A DNA stretch of 64,000 bases from Hyphomonas sp. Mor2 (GTDB lineage Bacteria; Pseudomonadota; Alphaproteobacteria; Caulobacterales; Hyphomonadaceae). Shown one piece after another: positions 8,614 through 17,358 of this stretch. The stretch is from the NCBI RefSeq assembly GCF_001854405.1, contig NZ_CP017718.1:744001-808000 (forward strand), read 5' to 3'. The stretch's first letter is position 1. Each line of letters begins with the position of its first letter. Under the pieces are notes generated by a model, which saw nothing but the letters and a program-made list of their open reading frames with translations, had not been told where the DNA came from and made no database searches. A program made the translations under genes and the position numbers.

Positions 8614-10440
8614 ATGACCAAGATTCACGACACCATTGCTGAAGTGACCGCGCGGATCGAAGCGCGCAGCAAGGATAGCCGCGCTGCGTATCTCGAACTG
8701 ATCCGGGCGCGGCGCCCCAGTGGCTTTGCGCGAACCAAGCTGACCGAAGGCAATCTCGCCCACGCTTCGGCCGGCTGCGCGGTGCTGGACAAGACCCAGA
8801 TCCTCGGCTCGGGCTGGCCGAATATTGGCATAATCACCAGCTATAATGACATGCTTTCGGCGCATGCGCCGTTTGAGCATTATCCGGAACTGATCCGCGA
8901 CGAAGCCCGCAAGAACACTGCGACCGCACAGGTGGCTGGCGGCGTTCCAGCCATGTGCGACGGTGTCACTCAGGGCCAGGAAGGGATGGAGCTGTCGCTG
9001 TTCTCGCGCGATGTGATCGCCATGGCTTCAGCGGTCTCGCTCAGCCATGATGCGTATGACGCTGTGCTCAATCTGGGCGTCTGCGACAAGATTATTCCGG
9101 GCCTGACCATCGCGGCGCTTCGGTTTGGCTGGTTGCCTCATGTCATGGTACCGGCAGGGCCGATGCCGTCGGGGCTTCCCAACCCTGAAAAGCAACGCAT
9201 TCGCCAGGAATTTGCCCTCGGCAAGGTCGGCCGCGAGGAATTGCTGCGGGCCGAAAGCGAAAGCTATCACAGCCAGGGCACCTGTACATTTTACGGCACC
9301 GCGAATTCCAATCAGATGCTTATGGAAGTCATGGGCTTCCATCTGCCAGGTGCGGCCTTTCCGAATCCGGGCACACCGCTGCGCGAGGCGCTGACGCGCG
9401 CCTCTGTTCGTCAGGCGCTGAATAACTCGATCAAAGGTGAGTATCGCCCCGCGGGTGAGATGATTGATGCCCGGTCCGTGGTCAACGCGCTGGTCGGGCT
9501 GATGGCAACCGGCGGATCCACCAATCACGCGCTGCACATTCCCGCCATGGCGGCCGCTGCGGGATATGAAGTGACGCTGGAAGACTTTGCCGATGTCAGC
9601 GCCGTGGTGCCGCTGCTCTGCCGCATCTATCCAAACGGCCCGGCTGATGTGAATCACTTCCACGCCGCTGGTGGTATGGGCTTTGTCGTGCGCGAGCTGC
9701 TGAAAGGCGGTCTCATGCAAGGCGACGCCATGGGGGTGTCGGGTCCGCTCAGCACCTATAGTCAGGAACCCTGGCTCGACGGCGACACGCTGAAATGGCG
9801 CGAAGCACCCGCAGAGAGCGGCGATCTGGAAATCGTGCGTCCAATCGAAGACCCGTTCGCCCCGACGGGCGGATTGCAAATGCTGGACGGCCCGCTCGGA
9901 CGCGGCGTGATCAAGATCTCTGCGGTCAAACCAGAACGCCATGTGACGGAAGCGCCAGCCCGCGTCTTTGACAGCCAGGACGGCGTAAAAGCGGCGTTCC
10001 AGGCGGGCGAACTCGACCGCGACGTCATTATCGTCGTGCGCTTTCAGGGACCGTCCGCGAATGGCATGCCAGAGCTGCACGGTCTGTCTGGCGCGATTGG
10101 CGCGCTGCACGATAAGGGGCACCAAGTGGCGCTCGTCACCGATGGACGCATGTCCGGCGCATCTGGTAAATTCCCCGCCGCCATCCATGTCGGCCCTGAA
10201 GGCAGTCGCGGCGGTCCGATCGCGAAGATCCGCGACGGCGATGTGGTGCGTCTGGATGCCGTCTCGGGACAGCTCGACGTCAAGGTCGACCCAGCAGAAT
10301 TTGACGCGCGCGAACCTGCGCCATTTCGGCCAAATGAGTCCGCATCTGGGCTAGGCCGGGAGTTGTTTGGTGGGTTTCGGGCGAGTGTCAGCAACTCTGA
10401 GACAGGTGGCAGCGTCTTCTCAATGTTGGGGGGGCGCTGA
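8614..10440 (+). CDS. edd: 6-Phosphogluconate dehydratase
   Basis: Edd dehydrates 6-phosphogluconate to 2-keto-3-deoxy-6-phosphogluconate, the defining Entner-Doudoroff step. At 608 residues it has the length of the IlvD/Edd family. Conserved iron-sulfur cysteines are visible in VPAMCDGVTQGQEG, NLGVCDKIIPG and the LLCRIYPNGPADVNHFHAAGG region. The C-terminal GRMSGASGKFPAAIHVGPE is typical. Three bases separate it from zwf, and its stop shares a base with the glk start. Confidence 0.96.
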   Translation: MTKIHDTIAEVTARIEARSKDSRAAYLELIRARRPSGFARTKLTEGNLAHASAGCAVLDKTQILGSGWPNIGIITSYNDMLSAHAPFEHYPELIRDEARKNTATAQVAGGVPAMCDGVTQGQEGMELSLFSRDVIAMASAVSLSHDAYDAVLNLGVCDKIIPGLTIAALRFGWLPHVMVPAGPMPSGLPNPEKQRIRQEFALGKVGREELLRAESESYHSQGTCTFYGTANSNQMLMEVMGFHLPGAAFPNPGTPLREALTRASVRQALNNSIKGEYRPAGEMIDARSVVNALVGLMATGGSTNHALHIPAMAAAAGYEVTLEDFADVSAVVPLLCRIYPNGPADVNHFHAAGGMGFVVRELLKGGLMQGDAMGVSGPLSTYSQEPWLDGDTLKWREAPAESGDLEIVRPIEDPFAPTGGLQMLDGPLGRGVIKISAVKPERHVTEAPARVFDSQDGVKAAFQAGELDRDVIIVVRFQGPSANGMPELHGLSGAIGALHDKGHQVALVTDGRMSGASGKFPAAIHVGPEGSRGGPIAKIRDGDVVRLDAVSGQLDVKVDPAEFDAREPAPFRPNESASGLGRELFGGFRASVSNSETGGSVFSMLGGR

Positions 10441-11417
10441 TGCCGGATACCGTACTCGTCGGAGATATTGGCGGCACCAATGTGCGCTTCGGACGCGCGC
10501 GCCTCGGGTTTGCCGGTCACCCTGAAGTTGATGACATCGCGGTGATGCCCGGCGACAGCTTTCAGACCTTCCACGACGCCCTCAGCGTGTATCTTGGCCA
10601 GTTGGGCAATAAGCGCCCACAGCAGGCCCTGTTCGCCTTTGCCGGCCCGGTTCGGGATGGCGTCGTGCGTCTGACCAACCGCGATTGGGTGGTCGATAGC
10701 CACGCCCTGGCAGAGAAGACCGGATTGGAACGCATTCGTCTGGTCAACGATTATGCCGCTATGGCGCGGTCGATCCCGGAACTTGGAGATGACAGTTTCA
10801 GGCTCCTGCATGACGGCCGCACGCCGGATGAGCGTTCGCCAATTCTGGTGGCCGGTCCGGGGACGGGTCTCGGCATGGCGACCTTGCTGCCCGAAGGCGA
10901 GCGTGGATGGCGTGTGATGACGGGGGAAGGCGGCCACGCCGCTTTCGCGCCCCGATCAGAGCGCGAATGGGAACTGACGAAGCGCCTGAAGGCCACACAC
11001 GGCTATGTTTCCAAGGAATTGGTCCTGTCCGGATCTGGCCTTAACGCCGTCCACCAGGCCCTGTGCGACATCGATGGAGTGACCTGGGAACGCACGCCAC
11101 CGGCAGAGATTATGCAGCGCGCCGAGACCGGCGACGCCCTCTGCCGCGACATTTGCGAGATCCGAGCCGGCGCGACGCTTGATGCCTTGGGGGACGCAGC
11201 CCTGATCAACGGAACCCGTGGAGGTGTGGTGATCACCGGCGGCGTGGCCGAGCGCCTGGTCGACTGGCTGGCGCAACCCAAAGCCTTGTCTCGATTCTTC
11301 GAACGAGGCCCCATGAGTCATTACATGGAGCCCATTCCAATTCGCCTGTTGATGGAAGGCGAAGCAGCGCTTATTGGGGCGGCGGCTCTGCACTTTGATG
11401 AGGATCTCGCGGCATGA
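10440..11417 (+). CDS. glk: Glucokinase
   Basis: This 325-residue ATP-dependent glucokinase of the bacterial Glk family phosphorylates free glucose in the cytoplasm. The phosphate-1 motif VGDIGGTNVRFGRA starts at residue 6, the catalytic region contains LVNDYAAMARSIPEL, and the phosphate-2/adenosine motif is AGPGTGLGMATL. The GEGGHAAFAP segment matches the substrate loop. It overlaps edd by one base (TGATG) and eda by four (ATGA). Its presence with zwf and edd implies glucose is imported unphosphorylated. Confidence 0.95.
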   Translation: MPDTVLVGDIGGTNVRFGRARLGFAGHPEVDDIAVMPGDSFQTFHDALSVYLGQLGNKRPQQALFAFAGPVRDGVVRLTNRDWVVDSHALAEKTGLERIRLVNDYAAMARSIPELGDDSFRLLHDGRTPDERSPILVAGPGTGLGMATLLPEGERGWRVMTGEGGHAAFAPRSEREWELTKRLKATHGYVSKELVLSGSGLNAVHQALCDIDGVTWERTPPAEIMQRAETGDALCRDICEIRAGATLDALGDAALINGTRGGVVITGGVAERLVDWLAQPKALSRFFERGPMSHYMEPIPIRLLMEGEAALIGAAALHFDEDLAA

Positions 11418-12055
11418 TCAATCTCGCCACCTTTCGGGAGGCCTTGCATGGCGCTCCCATCGTTCCGGTTCTGACTGTCACAGCCGTCGAGCACGCGGCG
11501 CCACTGGCATCGGCCTTGATCAATGGAGGGCTGCGAAGCGCCGAAGTCACTCTGCGCACACCCGTGGCGCTTGAGGTCATCTCGGAAATGAAACAGGCGG
11601 AACCAGACCTGATTGTCGGCGCCGGTACGATCTGCTCAGAAGGCGATGTCGACGCAGCGCTGAAGGCCGGTGCGGACTTCCTCGTCTCTCCGGGAACCGC
11701 TCCTGAACTCCTCAAGGCGCTGGCCTATCATGACGGCGTCATCCTGCCCGGCGTCGCGACCGCCAGCGAAGCCATGGCGCGGTTCGAAGAAGGCTATGGT
11801 GTGCTCAAATTCTTCCCGGCTGAAGCGTCAGGCGGTGCGAACTTCCTGAACTCGCTCGCGGGCCCGTTGCCGCACATCGATTTCATGCCGACCGGCGGCG
11901 TAAAACCGCATAATGCGATGGATTATCTGAGCCTGCCAAATGTGATTGCGGCAGGTGGAACCTGGATCGCCTCTCCGCAGGAAATGGACGCTGGAGACTG
12001 GGCTGGAATCGAGGCCAAGGTGCGCGAAGCAGCGGAGCTCGGCAAAGGAACTTGA
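11414..12055 (+). CDS. eda: 2-Keto-3-deoxy-6-phosphogluconate aldolase
   Basis: Eda cleaves KDPG to pyruvate and glyceraldehyde 3-phosphate. This 213-residue class I aldolase has the Schiff-base lysine in YGVLKFFPAEASGG, the catalytic-base glutamate in RSAEVTLRTP, the VGAGTICSEGD segment, and the phosphate-binding MPTGGVKPHN. It is translationally coupled to glk by an ATGA overlap and followed by pyk after one base, which completes glucose to pyruvate in one transcript. Confidence 0.96.
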   Translation: MINLATFREALHGAPIVPVLTVTAVEHAAPLASALINGGLRSAEVTLRTPVALEVISEMKQAEPDLIVGAGTICSEGDVDAALKAGADFLVSPGTAPELLKALAYHDGVILPGVATASEAMARFEEGYGVLKFFPAEASGGANFLNSLAGPLPHIDFMPTGGVKPHNAMDYLSLPNVIAAGGTWIASPQEMDAGDWAGIEAKVREAAELGKGT

Positions 12056-12056
12056 T

Positions 12057-13451
12057 ATGAGCAAGAGAGCAGCAGGACTGCGGGGACGAAGCGCGAAAAT
12101 CATTGCGACGCTGGGGCCGGGGAGTTCGGCACCTGGCACAATCCGCCTGCTGGCAGAGGCCGGTGTGGATGTGTTCCGCCTGAATTTCAGCCACGGCGAA
12201 CAGGAAAAGCACAAACGCACCTGTGAAGTGATCCGCATGACCGAAGACCTGCTCGGGCGACCCTTGGCGGTTCTGGCAGACCTTCAGGGACCGAAAATTC
12301 GGGTCGGCAAATTTCCTGACGGTGCGCTCAAGCTCGAAATGCGCGGTGAGTACGATCTCATCGTTGGTCAGGAAACCGAAGCCGAGAACACGATTCCTGT
12401 GCCGCGCGCTGAAATCTTGTCGGTCCTCGAAGAGGGCGACACGATCCTGGCAGATGATGGTCTCCTGATCTTCACAGTCATTGAAGCGGGAGACGCACCG
12501 CGTGTGCGATCTGAACTGCCAGGGGTGTTGAAAGACCGCAAAGGGTTCACCGTGCGTGGCAAAGCGTTGCCCGTACCGGCTCTGTCAGACAAGGATCGGA
12601 GCGATCTTGCCTTCGCGCTTGAGATGGGTGTCGACATTATTGCTTTGTCATTCGTGCAAACGGTCGAGGATATTGAAGAAGCTCGCGGGCTGATTGGCGA
12701 TCAGGCGATGATCGTGGCCAAGCTCGAAAAACCCGCGGCCATAGACAATCTGGACGCGATCATCGATGCGACCGACGCTGTCATGATTGCGCGCGGTGAT
12801 CTCGGCGTCGAGTTTCCACCCGAAGAGGTTCCGCTTATTCAGAGACGCATCGTGCGGGTCGCCAGAAACGCAGCCAAGCCGGTCATTGTGGCCACACAGA
12901 TGCTGGAGAGCATGGTCGAGAATGCAGCGCCGACCCGTGCTGAAGCTTCAGATGTGGCCACGGCCATCTATCAGGGCGTCGATGCGGTGATGCTATCTGC
13001 CGAAACCGCCGTTGGGCGCCATCCGGCGACGGCTGTTGCGATCATGAACCGGATTATTCGCGCCGTGGAAGGGGCTGATGATTACCGTCAGGCCCTGGTC
13101 CAGTATGATGGCGGCGGTGAACGACGCGACGATGTCGATACCACGGCGCAAGCGGTCATGGATGTGGCTGAGCGCAATGAAACGCCGCTTGCGCTGCGAA
13201 CAGGCGACATTTTTCGTCTTGCGCAGTTCTCTCGCGTGCGGGGACGTCAGCAAATTCTGTACGGTTCGCTCGACGAGAAACGTTTGCGCCAGGCGCAGAT
13301 GCTGTGGGGTGTCCATTCAGCCGAAATGGCGCCCGGAGATGACTGGGCGCGCCGGCTGATGGTGAGCGCCGCACAAGAGGGTCCGGTGACCTATGCGATG
13401 TGGCGCGGCTGCGAAGGTGTGTGGGCGTGGGAGATGGGAGTCGAGGAATAG
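12057..13451 (+). CDS. pyk: Pyruvate kinase
   Basis: Pyruvate kinase converts phosphoenolpyruvate and ADP to pyruvate and ATP. The 464-residue protein begins with the typical RSAKIIATLGPGSS motif. The catalytic lysine segment is MIVAKLEKPAAIDNLD, the Mg-binding MIARGDLGVEFPPEEVPLIQ follows, and the conserved VATQMLESMV is present. The frame is open well upstream into eda, but ATG at 12057 gives the normal N terminus and starts just after the eda stop. The C-terminal effector domain is present and of normal size. It is the last gene of the Entner-Doudoroff operon. Confidence 0.95.
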   Translation: MSKRAAGLRGRSAKIIATLGPGSSAPGTIRLLAEAGVDVFRLNFSHGEQEKHKRTCEVIRMTEDLLGRPLAVLADLQGPKIRVGKFPDGALKLEMRGEYDLIVGQETEAENTIPVPRAEILSVLEEGDTILADDGLLIFTVIEAGDAPRVRSELPGVLKDRKGFTVRGKALPVPALSDKDRSDLAFALEMGVDIIALSFVQTVEDIEEARGLIGDQAMIVAKLEKPAAIDNLDAIIDATDAVMIARGDLGVEFPPEEVPLIQRRIVRVARNAAKPVIVATQMLESMVENAAPTRAEASDVATAIYQGVDAVMLSAETAVGRHPATAVAIMNRIIRAVEGADDYRQALVQYDGGGERRDDVDTTAQAVMDVAERNETPLALRTGDIFRLAQFSRVRGRQQILYGSLDEKRLRQAQMLWGVHSAEMAPGDDWARRLMVSAAQEGPVTYAMWRGCEGVWAWEMGVEE

Positions 13452-13571
13452 GGCCTGTTAGCTGTGCTTCACGTGCCTGTGAGGCGATTAACCCCTTTAT
13501 TCCTGCGGTGCGAATCCCCATAACCAGCGACTGAAGTTTATTCGCCCGCATAAGGGCTGCTGGAGATGAGA

Positions 13572-14549
13572 ATGTCGGACACAGGGTCAAACACACGACA
13601 CACGGAAATCCTGATCATTGGATCCGGTCCTGCGGGCTGGACGGCTGCGGTTTATGCCGCGCGCGCCATGCGCGATACTTTGGTTGTGGCCGGGTCACAG
13701 CCAGGTGGGCAGCTGACCATCACCACAGACGTGGAAAATTATCCGGGATTTGCGGAAATCCAGGGCCCGGAGCTGATGGAAAAGATGAAAGAGCACGCGC
13801 TGAAAATGGGCGCGAACCTGGCTGAAGATCATATCACTGACGTCGATCTGGACAGCCGTCCCTTCCGGGCGGTTGGAGATAGCGGTACCGTTTACACGGC
13901 CGACGCCGTGGTAATTTCTACGGGCGCTCAAGCAAAGTGGCTGGGATTGCCCAGCGAGAGCAAATTTCAAGGCTTCGGCGTTTCGGCCTGTGCGACTTGT
14001 GACGGCTTTTTCTATCGAGAGAAAGATGTCGTCGTTGTCGGCGGTGGCAATACCGCCGTGGAAGAAGCTCTATTCCTGACCAATTTTGCGTCCAAGGTCA
14101 TCCTGGTGCATCGGCGTGACAGTTTGCGGGCCGAGAAGATTCTGCAACATCGTTTGCTCAATCACCCCAAGATCGAAGTGCGCTGGAACACGACGCTAGA
14201 AGAGGTGGTCGGTGATGAGACTCCGCTCGGAGTGACAGCGGCCAGACTCAAGAATGTCGATACGGGCGCGGTCGAGGATGTACCGGTTCATGGCATCTTC
14301 ATCGCCATCGGCCACGCACCTTCGACAGAATTGTTCGTCGGCAAGCTCGACATGCACAATAATGGCTATCTGATTACTGCGCCGGATTCGACCGCGACCA
14401 ATATTCCGGGCGTGTTCGCTGCGGGTGACGTGACCGACGAAACCTATCGCCAGGCGGTCACCGCGGCGGGTATGGGCTGTATGGCGGCATTGGAAGCTGA
14501 GAAATTCCTCGAAGAGAGTAAAGCGCTGGAAGCGGTCGCGGCGGAATAG
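13572..14549 (+). CDS. trxB: Thioredoxin reductase
   Basis: TrxB passes electrons from NADPH through FAD to thioredoxin. The FAD-binding motif GSGPAGWTAAVYAARA is near residue 17, and the redox pair is C140-A-T-C143 in SACATCDGFFYR. The NADPH motif is GGGNTAVEEALFL, and the C-terminal FAD segment is GVFAAGDVTDETYRQAVTAAG. A Trp replaces the more common Leu/Tyr directly after PAG. Two starts two codons apart exist; the second ATG (13572) sits six bases after ggag. It appears monocistronic, 120 bases after pyk. Confidence 0.95.
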   Translation: MSDTGSNTRHTEILIIGSGPAGWTAAVYAARAMRDTLVVAGSQPGGQLTITTDVENYPGFAEIQGPELMEKMKEHALKMGANLAEDHITDVDLDSRPFRAVGDSGTVYTADAVVISTGAQAKWLGLPSESKFQGFGVSACATCDGFFYREKDVVVVGGGNTAVEEALFLTNFASKVILVHRRDSLRAEKILQHRLLNHPKIEVRWNTTLEEVVGDETPLGVTAARLKNVDTGAVEDVPVHGIFIAIGHAPSTELFVGKLDMHNNGYLITAPDSTATNIPGVFAAGDVTDETYRQAVTAAGMGCMAALEAEKFLEESKALEAVAAE

Positions 14550-14550
14550 G

Positions 14551-15315
14551 CTAGAGCATTTCCAGGGCCAGCAACTCCGTCACGGATTGATCTTCGTTCT
14601 GCAAAGTGAACTGAAGCAGTTCCGCCCGTCGGCGCATGACGCCCTCAAGTGTGCTGTCGGTTTTGCAATCGACGGCGGATTGCAGGCTCGTCTCAATCTC
14701 CGCCCTGTACTTTTTCGCATTCAACGCGGCGAGCGCTCGGGCGTATTGCCAGTGGATCGAAGCATCCCCGGGCGAGATTTCGATTGCTGATTCATAATGC
14801 AGACGGGCTTTCTTGACCGATGCTCCTAGCAAGGACGCGCCAATTGAGCCGCCGCGACGACGTACTTCCAGGTGCCAGACCGCGAGGAAGCCGTGCGCGT
14901 AGGGATTCTCAGGGTCGTCCTTAAGGACACTGTCGACCAGTGTTTTTGCATATTCGCCATACCCACTGCGCATCGCTTCGCGAGTTGAAAGTGGGCGGGC
15001 CTGCAAGGACAGGGCTATGGCCAGCTGCAAGCGCCCTTCGATGTGATTGCTTTCGGAATCCAATGCTTCCCGTGCGAGCGATTCTGCTTCTTCCAGCAAT
15101 TCCTGCGGCGGCACAAAGTCTGGTGAACTCATCGCTTCCGCCAGAAGGCTGCGGGCAGCAAATGCGAGATGATCAGGCGTGGATGTCTCCTGCGCTAGCG
15201 CTGCTGCGTCCTCGTAACGCCCTTCGGAAAATGCGATCAGATGGGCGCGATCCTCGGCAAAGGCCGCAGGCGAGAGTGCGATCACAGAGGCGATTATCCA
15301 CCGCATGAACCCCAT
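14551..15315 (-). CDS. Secreted or periplasmic TPR-like protein of unknown function
   Basis: This 254-residue protein begins with a cleavable signal sequence (hydrophobic IIASVIALSPAAFAED, predicted cut after AFA near residue 20). Helical repeats of tetratricopeptide type follow, for example ALDSESNHIEGRLQLAIALSLQARP, DDPENPYAHGFLAVWHLEVRR and SAIEISPGDASIHWQYARALAAL. TPR proteins usually act as binding scaffolds. No catalytic motif is visible. Its stop lies one base from the trxB stop, and it is divergent from the phasin gene, sharing an inverted repeat in the intergenic region. ATG at 15315 has a gagg sequence four bases ahead; ATG at 15306 is an alternative. Confidence 0.75.
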   Translation of the reverse strand: MGFMRWIIASVIALSPAAFAEDRAHLIAFSEGRYEDAAALAQETSTPDHLAFAARSLLAEAMSSPDFVPPQELLEEAESLAREALDSESNHIEGRLQLAIALSLQARPLSTREAMRSGYGEYAKTLVDSVLKDDPENPYAHGFLAVWHLEVRRRGGSIGASLLGASVKKARLHYESAIEISPGDASIHWQYARALAALNAKKYRAEIETSLQSAVDCKTDSTLEGVMRRRAELLQFTLQNEDQSVTELLALEML

Positions 15316-15335
15316 GCTACCTCAATCAGAGCGTG

Positions 15336-15382
15336 TTCCCAATCACAAATTCGCCACCAGCACGATAAATGGCGCTTGGGAA
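15336..15382. repeat. Interrupted inverted repeat between divergent TPR and phasin genes
   Basis: TTCCCAA (15336-15342) and TTGGGAA (15376-15382) form outer arms. GCCA and TGGC form an inner pair. It sits in the shared upstream region of the two divergent genes and could be an operator or an RNA stem. Function unknown. Confidence 0.35.
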
Positions 15383-15472
15383 TTAGTATGCGATTTCTAG
15401 ACACGTCGACTATGTCGGATCTCAATGAGGATTGGCAACGGGCTGATCCGCTTTGCAAAACGGAGCCTGGAC

Positions 15473-16426
15473 ATGGCGAAGAAAGACAAAAAAGACAAGA
15501 AAGTGAAGAAAGAGAAGAAGGCCGCGAAGAAGGCGCAGGCTCAATTCCTGGGCGCAGCGATCGAGAACAAGGGTCTCGATGTGGCTCACAAGATTTGGCT
15601 GGCTGGCGTTGGCGCCTATGGCAAAGCCTATGACGTGGCCACCGAAGGTGTTGGCAAAGTCAGCGGACAGGGCGAAGTTCTGTTTGAAGATCTGGTCGCT
15701 CGCGGCGAAGAAATCGAAGCTGATGTTCGTGCCCGTCTGACGTCTAACTCTGCCATCGCACGCATGAGCGAGCAGATGAACCGTGTGGCTGAAGAAGCCG
15801 CCAAGGTTCGCGGTCGGGTTAAGGAAGCCACCGAAGAAGCGACTGAAGCCGTTACCAAGTTTCAGGAAGAGCAACGTGAGCGCCTCGAAGCCCGCATGGA
15901 GCGTATGCGCGATGCCCTCGGCCTGAAGCAGTTTTCTCTGAAAACCAAAAAAGCTGAGAAGCTGCACAGCAAGCTCGATGATCTCGAAGAGCAAGTTGCT
16001 GAACTGCGTGCCGACGCTGACGGTGTCGACGAAAAGGTCAAAGCCCGGGTCGAGCGCCTGAGCGAGGAAATTGCTGCGGTTGGTGGCAAGGCCAAGAAGT
16101 CCAAAAAAGCCAAGAAGACGGTAAAGGCTGCGCCAAAGGCAAGAACGGCCACCGCGAAAAAGGTTGTTGCAGAGCCAGCAACCGATGAGAACGGTCGTCT
16201 GCGCAAGCCTGTTGGATCGCCTGATGATCTGAAACTGATCAAAGGTGTTGGCGCGGTTCTGGAGCGTCGTCTGAACGAAGCTGGCGTTTTCCACTTCTGG
16301 CAGATCGCCCAAATGCGCAAGGCTCAGATGGACGCGCTGGAAAACGTCCTGCGTTTCCCAGGCCGTATGGTTCGCGACAATTGGAAGGCGCAAGCACGCG
16401 CTTTGGCGAAGAAAGTTGTGAGCTAA
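15473..16426 (+). CDS. Phasin-family polyhydroxyalkanoate granule protein with C-terminal helix-hairpin-helix
   Basis: This 317-residue protein starts with a Lys-rich tail (MAKKDKKDKKVKKEKK) and continues with an alpha-helical phasin-type domain (about residues 25-130: KIWLAGVGAYGKAYDVATEGVGK...). A long coiled coil follows (about 130-205), then an Ala/Lys histone-like linker (KKSKKAKKTVKAAPKA). It ends in a helix-hairpin-helix-like module (DDLKLIKGVGAVLERRLNEAGVFHFWQIAQM). Phasins coat PHA granules, and the basic tail of PhaF-type members contacts DNA. The terminal module also occurs as a tail on ribosomal L21 and NuoE in Alphaproteobacteria. The ATG follows a cggag ribosome-binding site, and a strong terminator lies about 100 bases after the stop. 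Confidence 0.8.
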   Translation: MAKKDKKDKKVKKEKKAAKKAQAQFLGAAIENKGLDVAHKIWLAGVGAYGKAYDVATEGVGKVSGQGEVLFEDLVARGEEIEADVRARLTSNSAIARMSEQMNRVAEEAAKVRGRVKEATEEATEAVTKFQEEQRERLEARMERMRDALGLKQFSLKTKKAEKLHSKLDDLEEQVAELRADADGVDEKVKARVERLSEEIAAVGGKAKKSKKAKKTVKAAPKARTATAKKVVAEPATDENGRLRKPVGSPDDLKLIKGVGAVLERRLNEAGVFHFWQIAQMRKAQMDALENVLRFPGRMVRDNWKAQARALAKKVVS

Positions 16427-16521
16427 AGGCTTACAAATTACTCATGCTGAGGGTGCCGACTTTCCAAAGTCTGTACAATTCGCTATAGAATATCCCTAGT
16501 AGAGTATGCGTAGAGTGTTGA

Positions 16522-16548
16522 GGGGAGGTCTTTTTGGCCTCCCTTTTT
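16522..16548 (+). terminator. Rho-independent terminator after the phasin gene
   Basis: GGGAGG (16523-16528) pairs with CCTCCC (16538-16543), extended by weaker pairs, followed by TTTTT (16544-16548). It lies 96 bases downstream of the phasin stop. Confidence 0.85.
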
Positions 16549-16737
16549 CGTATCCGGAATGTGCGGATACCATGCGCGCAGCTGTATTGGGCAGGGCGAT
16601 GCACCGATCTTCTTGATCATTAAATCACGACAAGACGGGTCTCGATGTAAGCTCAGGGCGAATTCGTCTTCGCATACGGAGTGATTCGGTTTTTAGGCCG
16701 GATTTTGGGTTCTGAATGGCCGAGCGATGGTGCGTCG
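16549..16737. other. Intergenic stretch without recognised gene
   Basis: Together with the 3' flank of the phasin gene, this makes about 311 bases (16427-16737) without a gene. Apart from the terminator at 16522-16548 I see no tRNA fold, no repeat and no credible short ORF. It lies between the phasin 3' end and the converging regulator gene. Confidence 0.6.
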
Positions 16738-17178
16738 TCAGCGGTATGCGTGATCAGCGCCATTGGTATCGCCATTGCCGAGCGGTTCAGAACCGATCTC
16801 GCCATCTGCCATGGCTTTGACAAGCGATACGAGGAGGGATTTGACACGTTCGTCCTCGATACGCGCGAAACTCCGTACAAATTCCATCAACAGGCGCGAG
16901 GAGCCGAGCTCATCAAAGTCGTCACTGGACGCGTCAGACTTAGCTGGGTCAAAGAACCAACCTGGAGCCACTTCGAGGCACTGGCCAATGAGATAAAGCC
17001 GTCCCGCGCTGACGCGATTTGCACCGGTTTCGTACTTCTGGACCTGTTGATATGAAATGCCCAGCGCTTCCCCTAATTGGTCCTGCGTGAGGCCCATGAG
17101 GATGCGGCGGCGGCGGATGCGGTCGCCGACCAGACGATCAACTTCGCTGGCGGTCAGAGAGATGTTTTCGTTGTCCAT
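16738..17178 (-). CDS. XRE-family (Cro/CI-type) transcriptional regulator
   Basis: This 146-residue protein has an N-terminal helix-turn-helix of the Cro/C1 type at about residues 15-70 (VGDRIRRRRILMGLTQDQLGEALGISYQQVQKYETGANRVSAGRLYLIG). A short C-terminal region carries Asp/Ser-rich and helical segments (FVRSFARIEDERVKSLLVSLVKAM). The start at 17178 (MDNENIS) is preferred over ATG 17250 because the extra 24 residues are unlike the family and overlap the intergenic promoter region. Related small regulators are common in Caulobacterales and Rhizobiales, where some act on cell-surface or stationary-phase genes. Its target is not evident here. Confidence 0.85.
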   Translation of the reverse strand: MDNENISLTASEVDRLVGDRIRRRRILMGLTQDQLGEALGISYQQVQKYETGANRVSAGRLYLIGQCLEVAPGWFFDPAKSDASSDDFDELGSSRLLMEFVRSFARIEDERVKSLLVSLVKAMADGEIGSEPLGNGDTNGADHAYR

Positions 17179-17358
17179 CGTACTTTCTTCTGATGTCCTT
17201 GCAGAATAGCGGATAGTCTCAAGGTTCGAAGTAGATCGATTTGTAATCATGACAAGTCTGTGAATCTCAGCTCCGGGTGGCCATGAGAGACAGTGTCAGG
17301 CTTTACAAATCAGGCCGTCTGGGGAAACTGCGCTCAAGTAAAACGGTTGTCATCGCAG

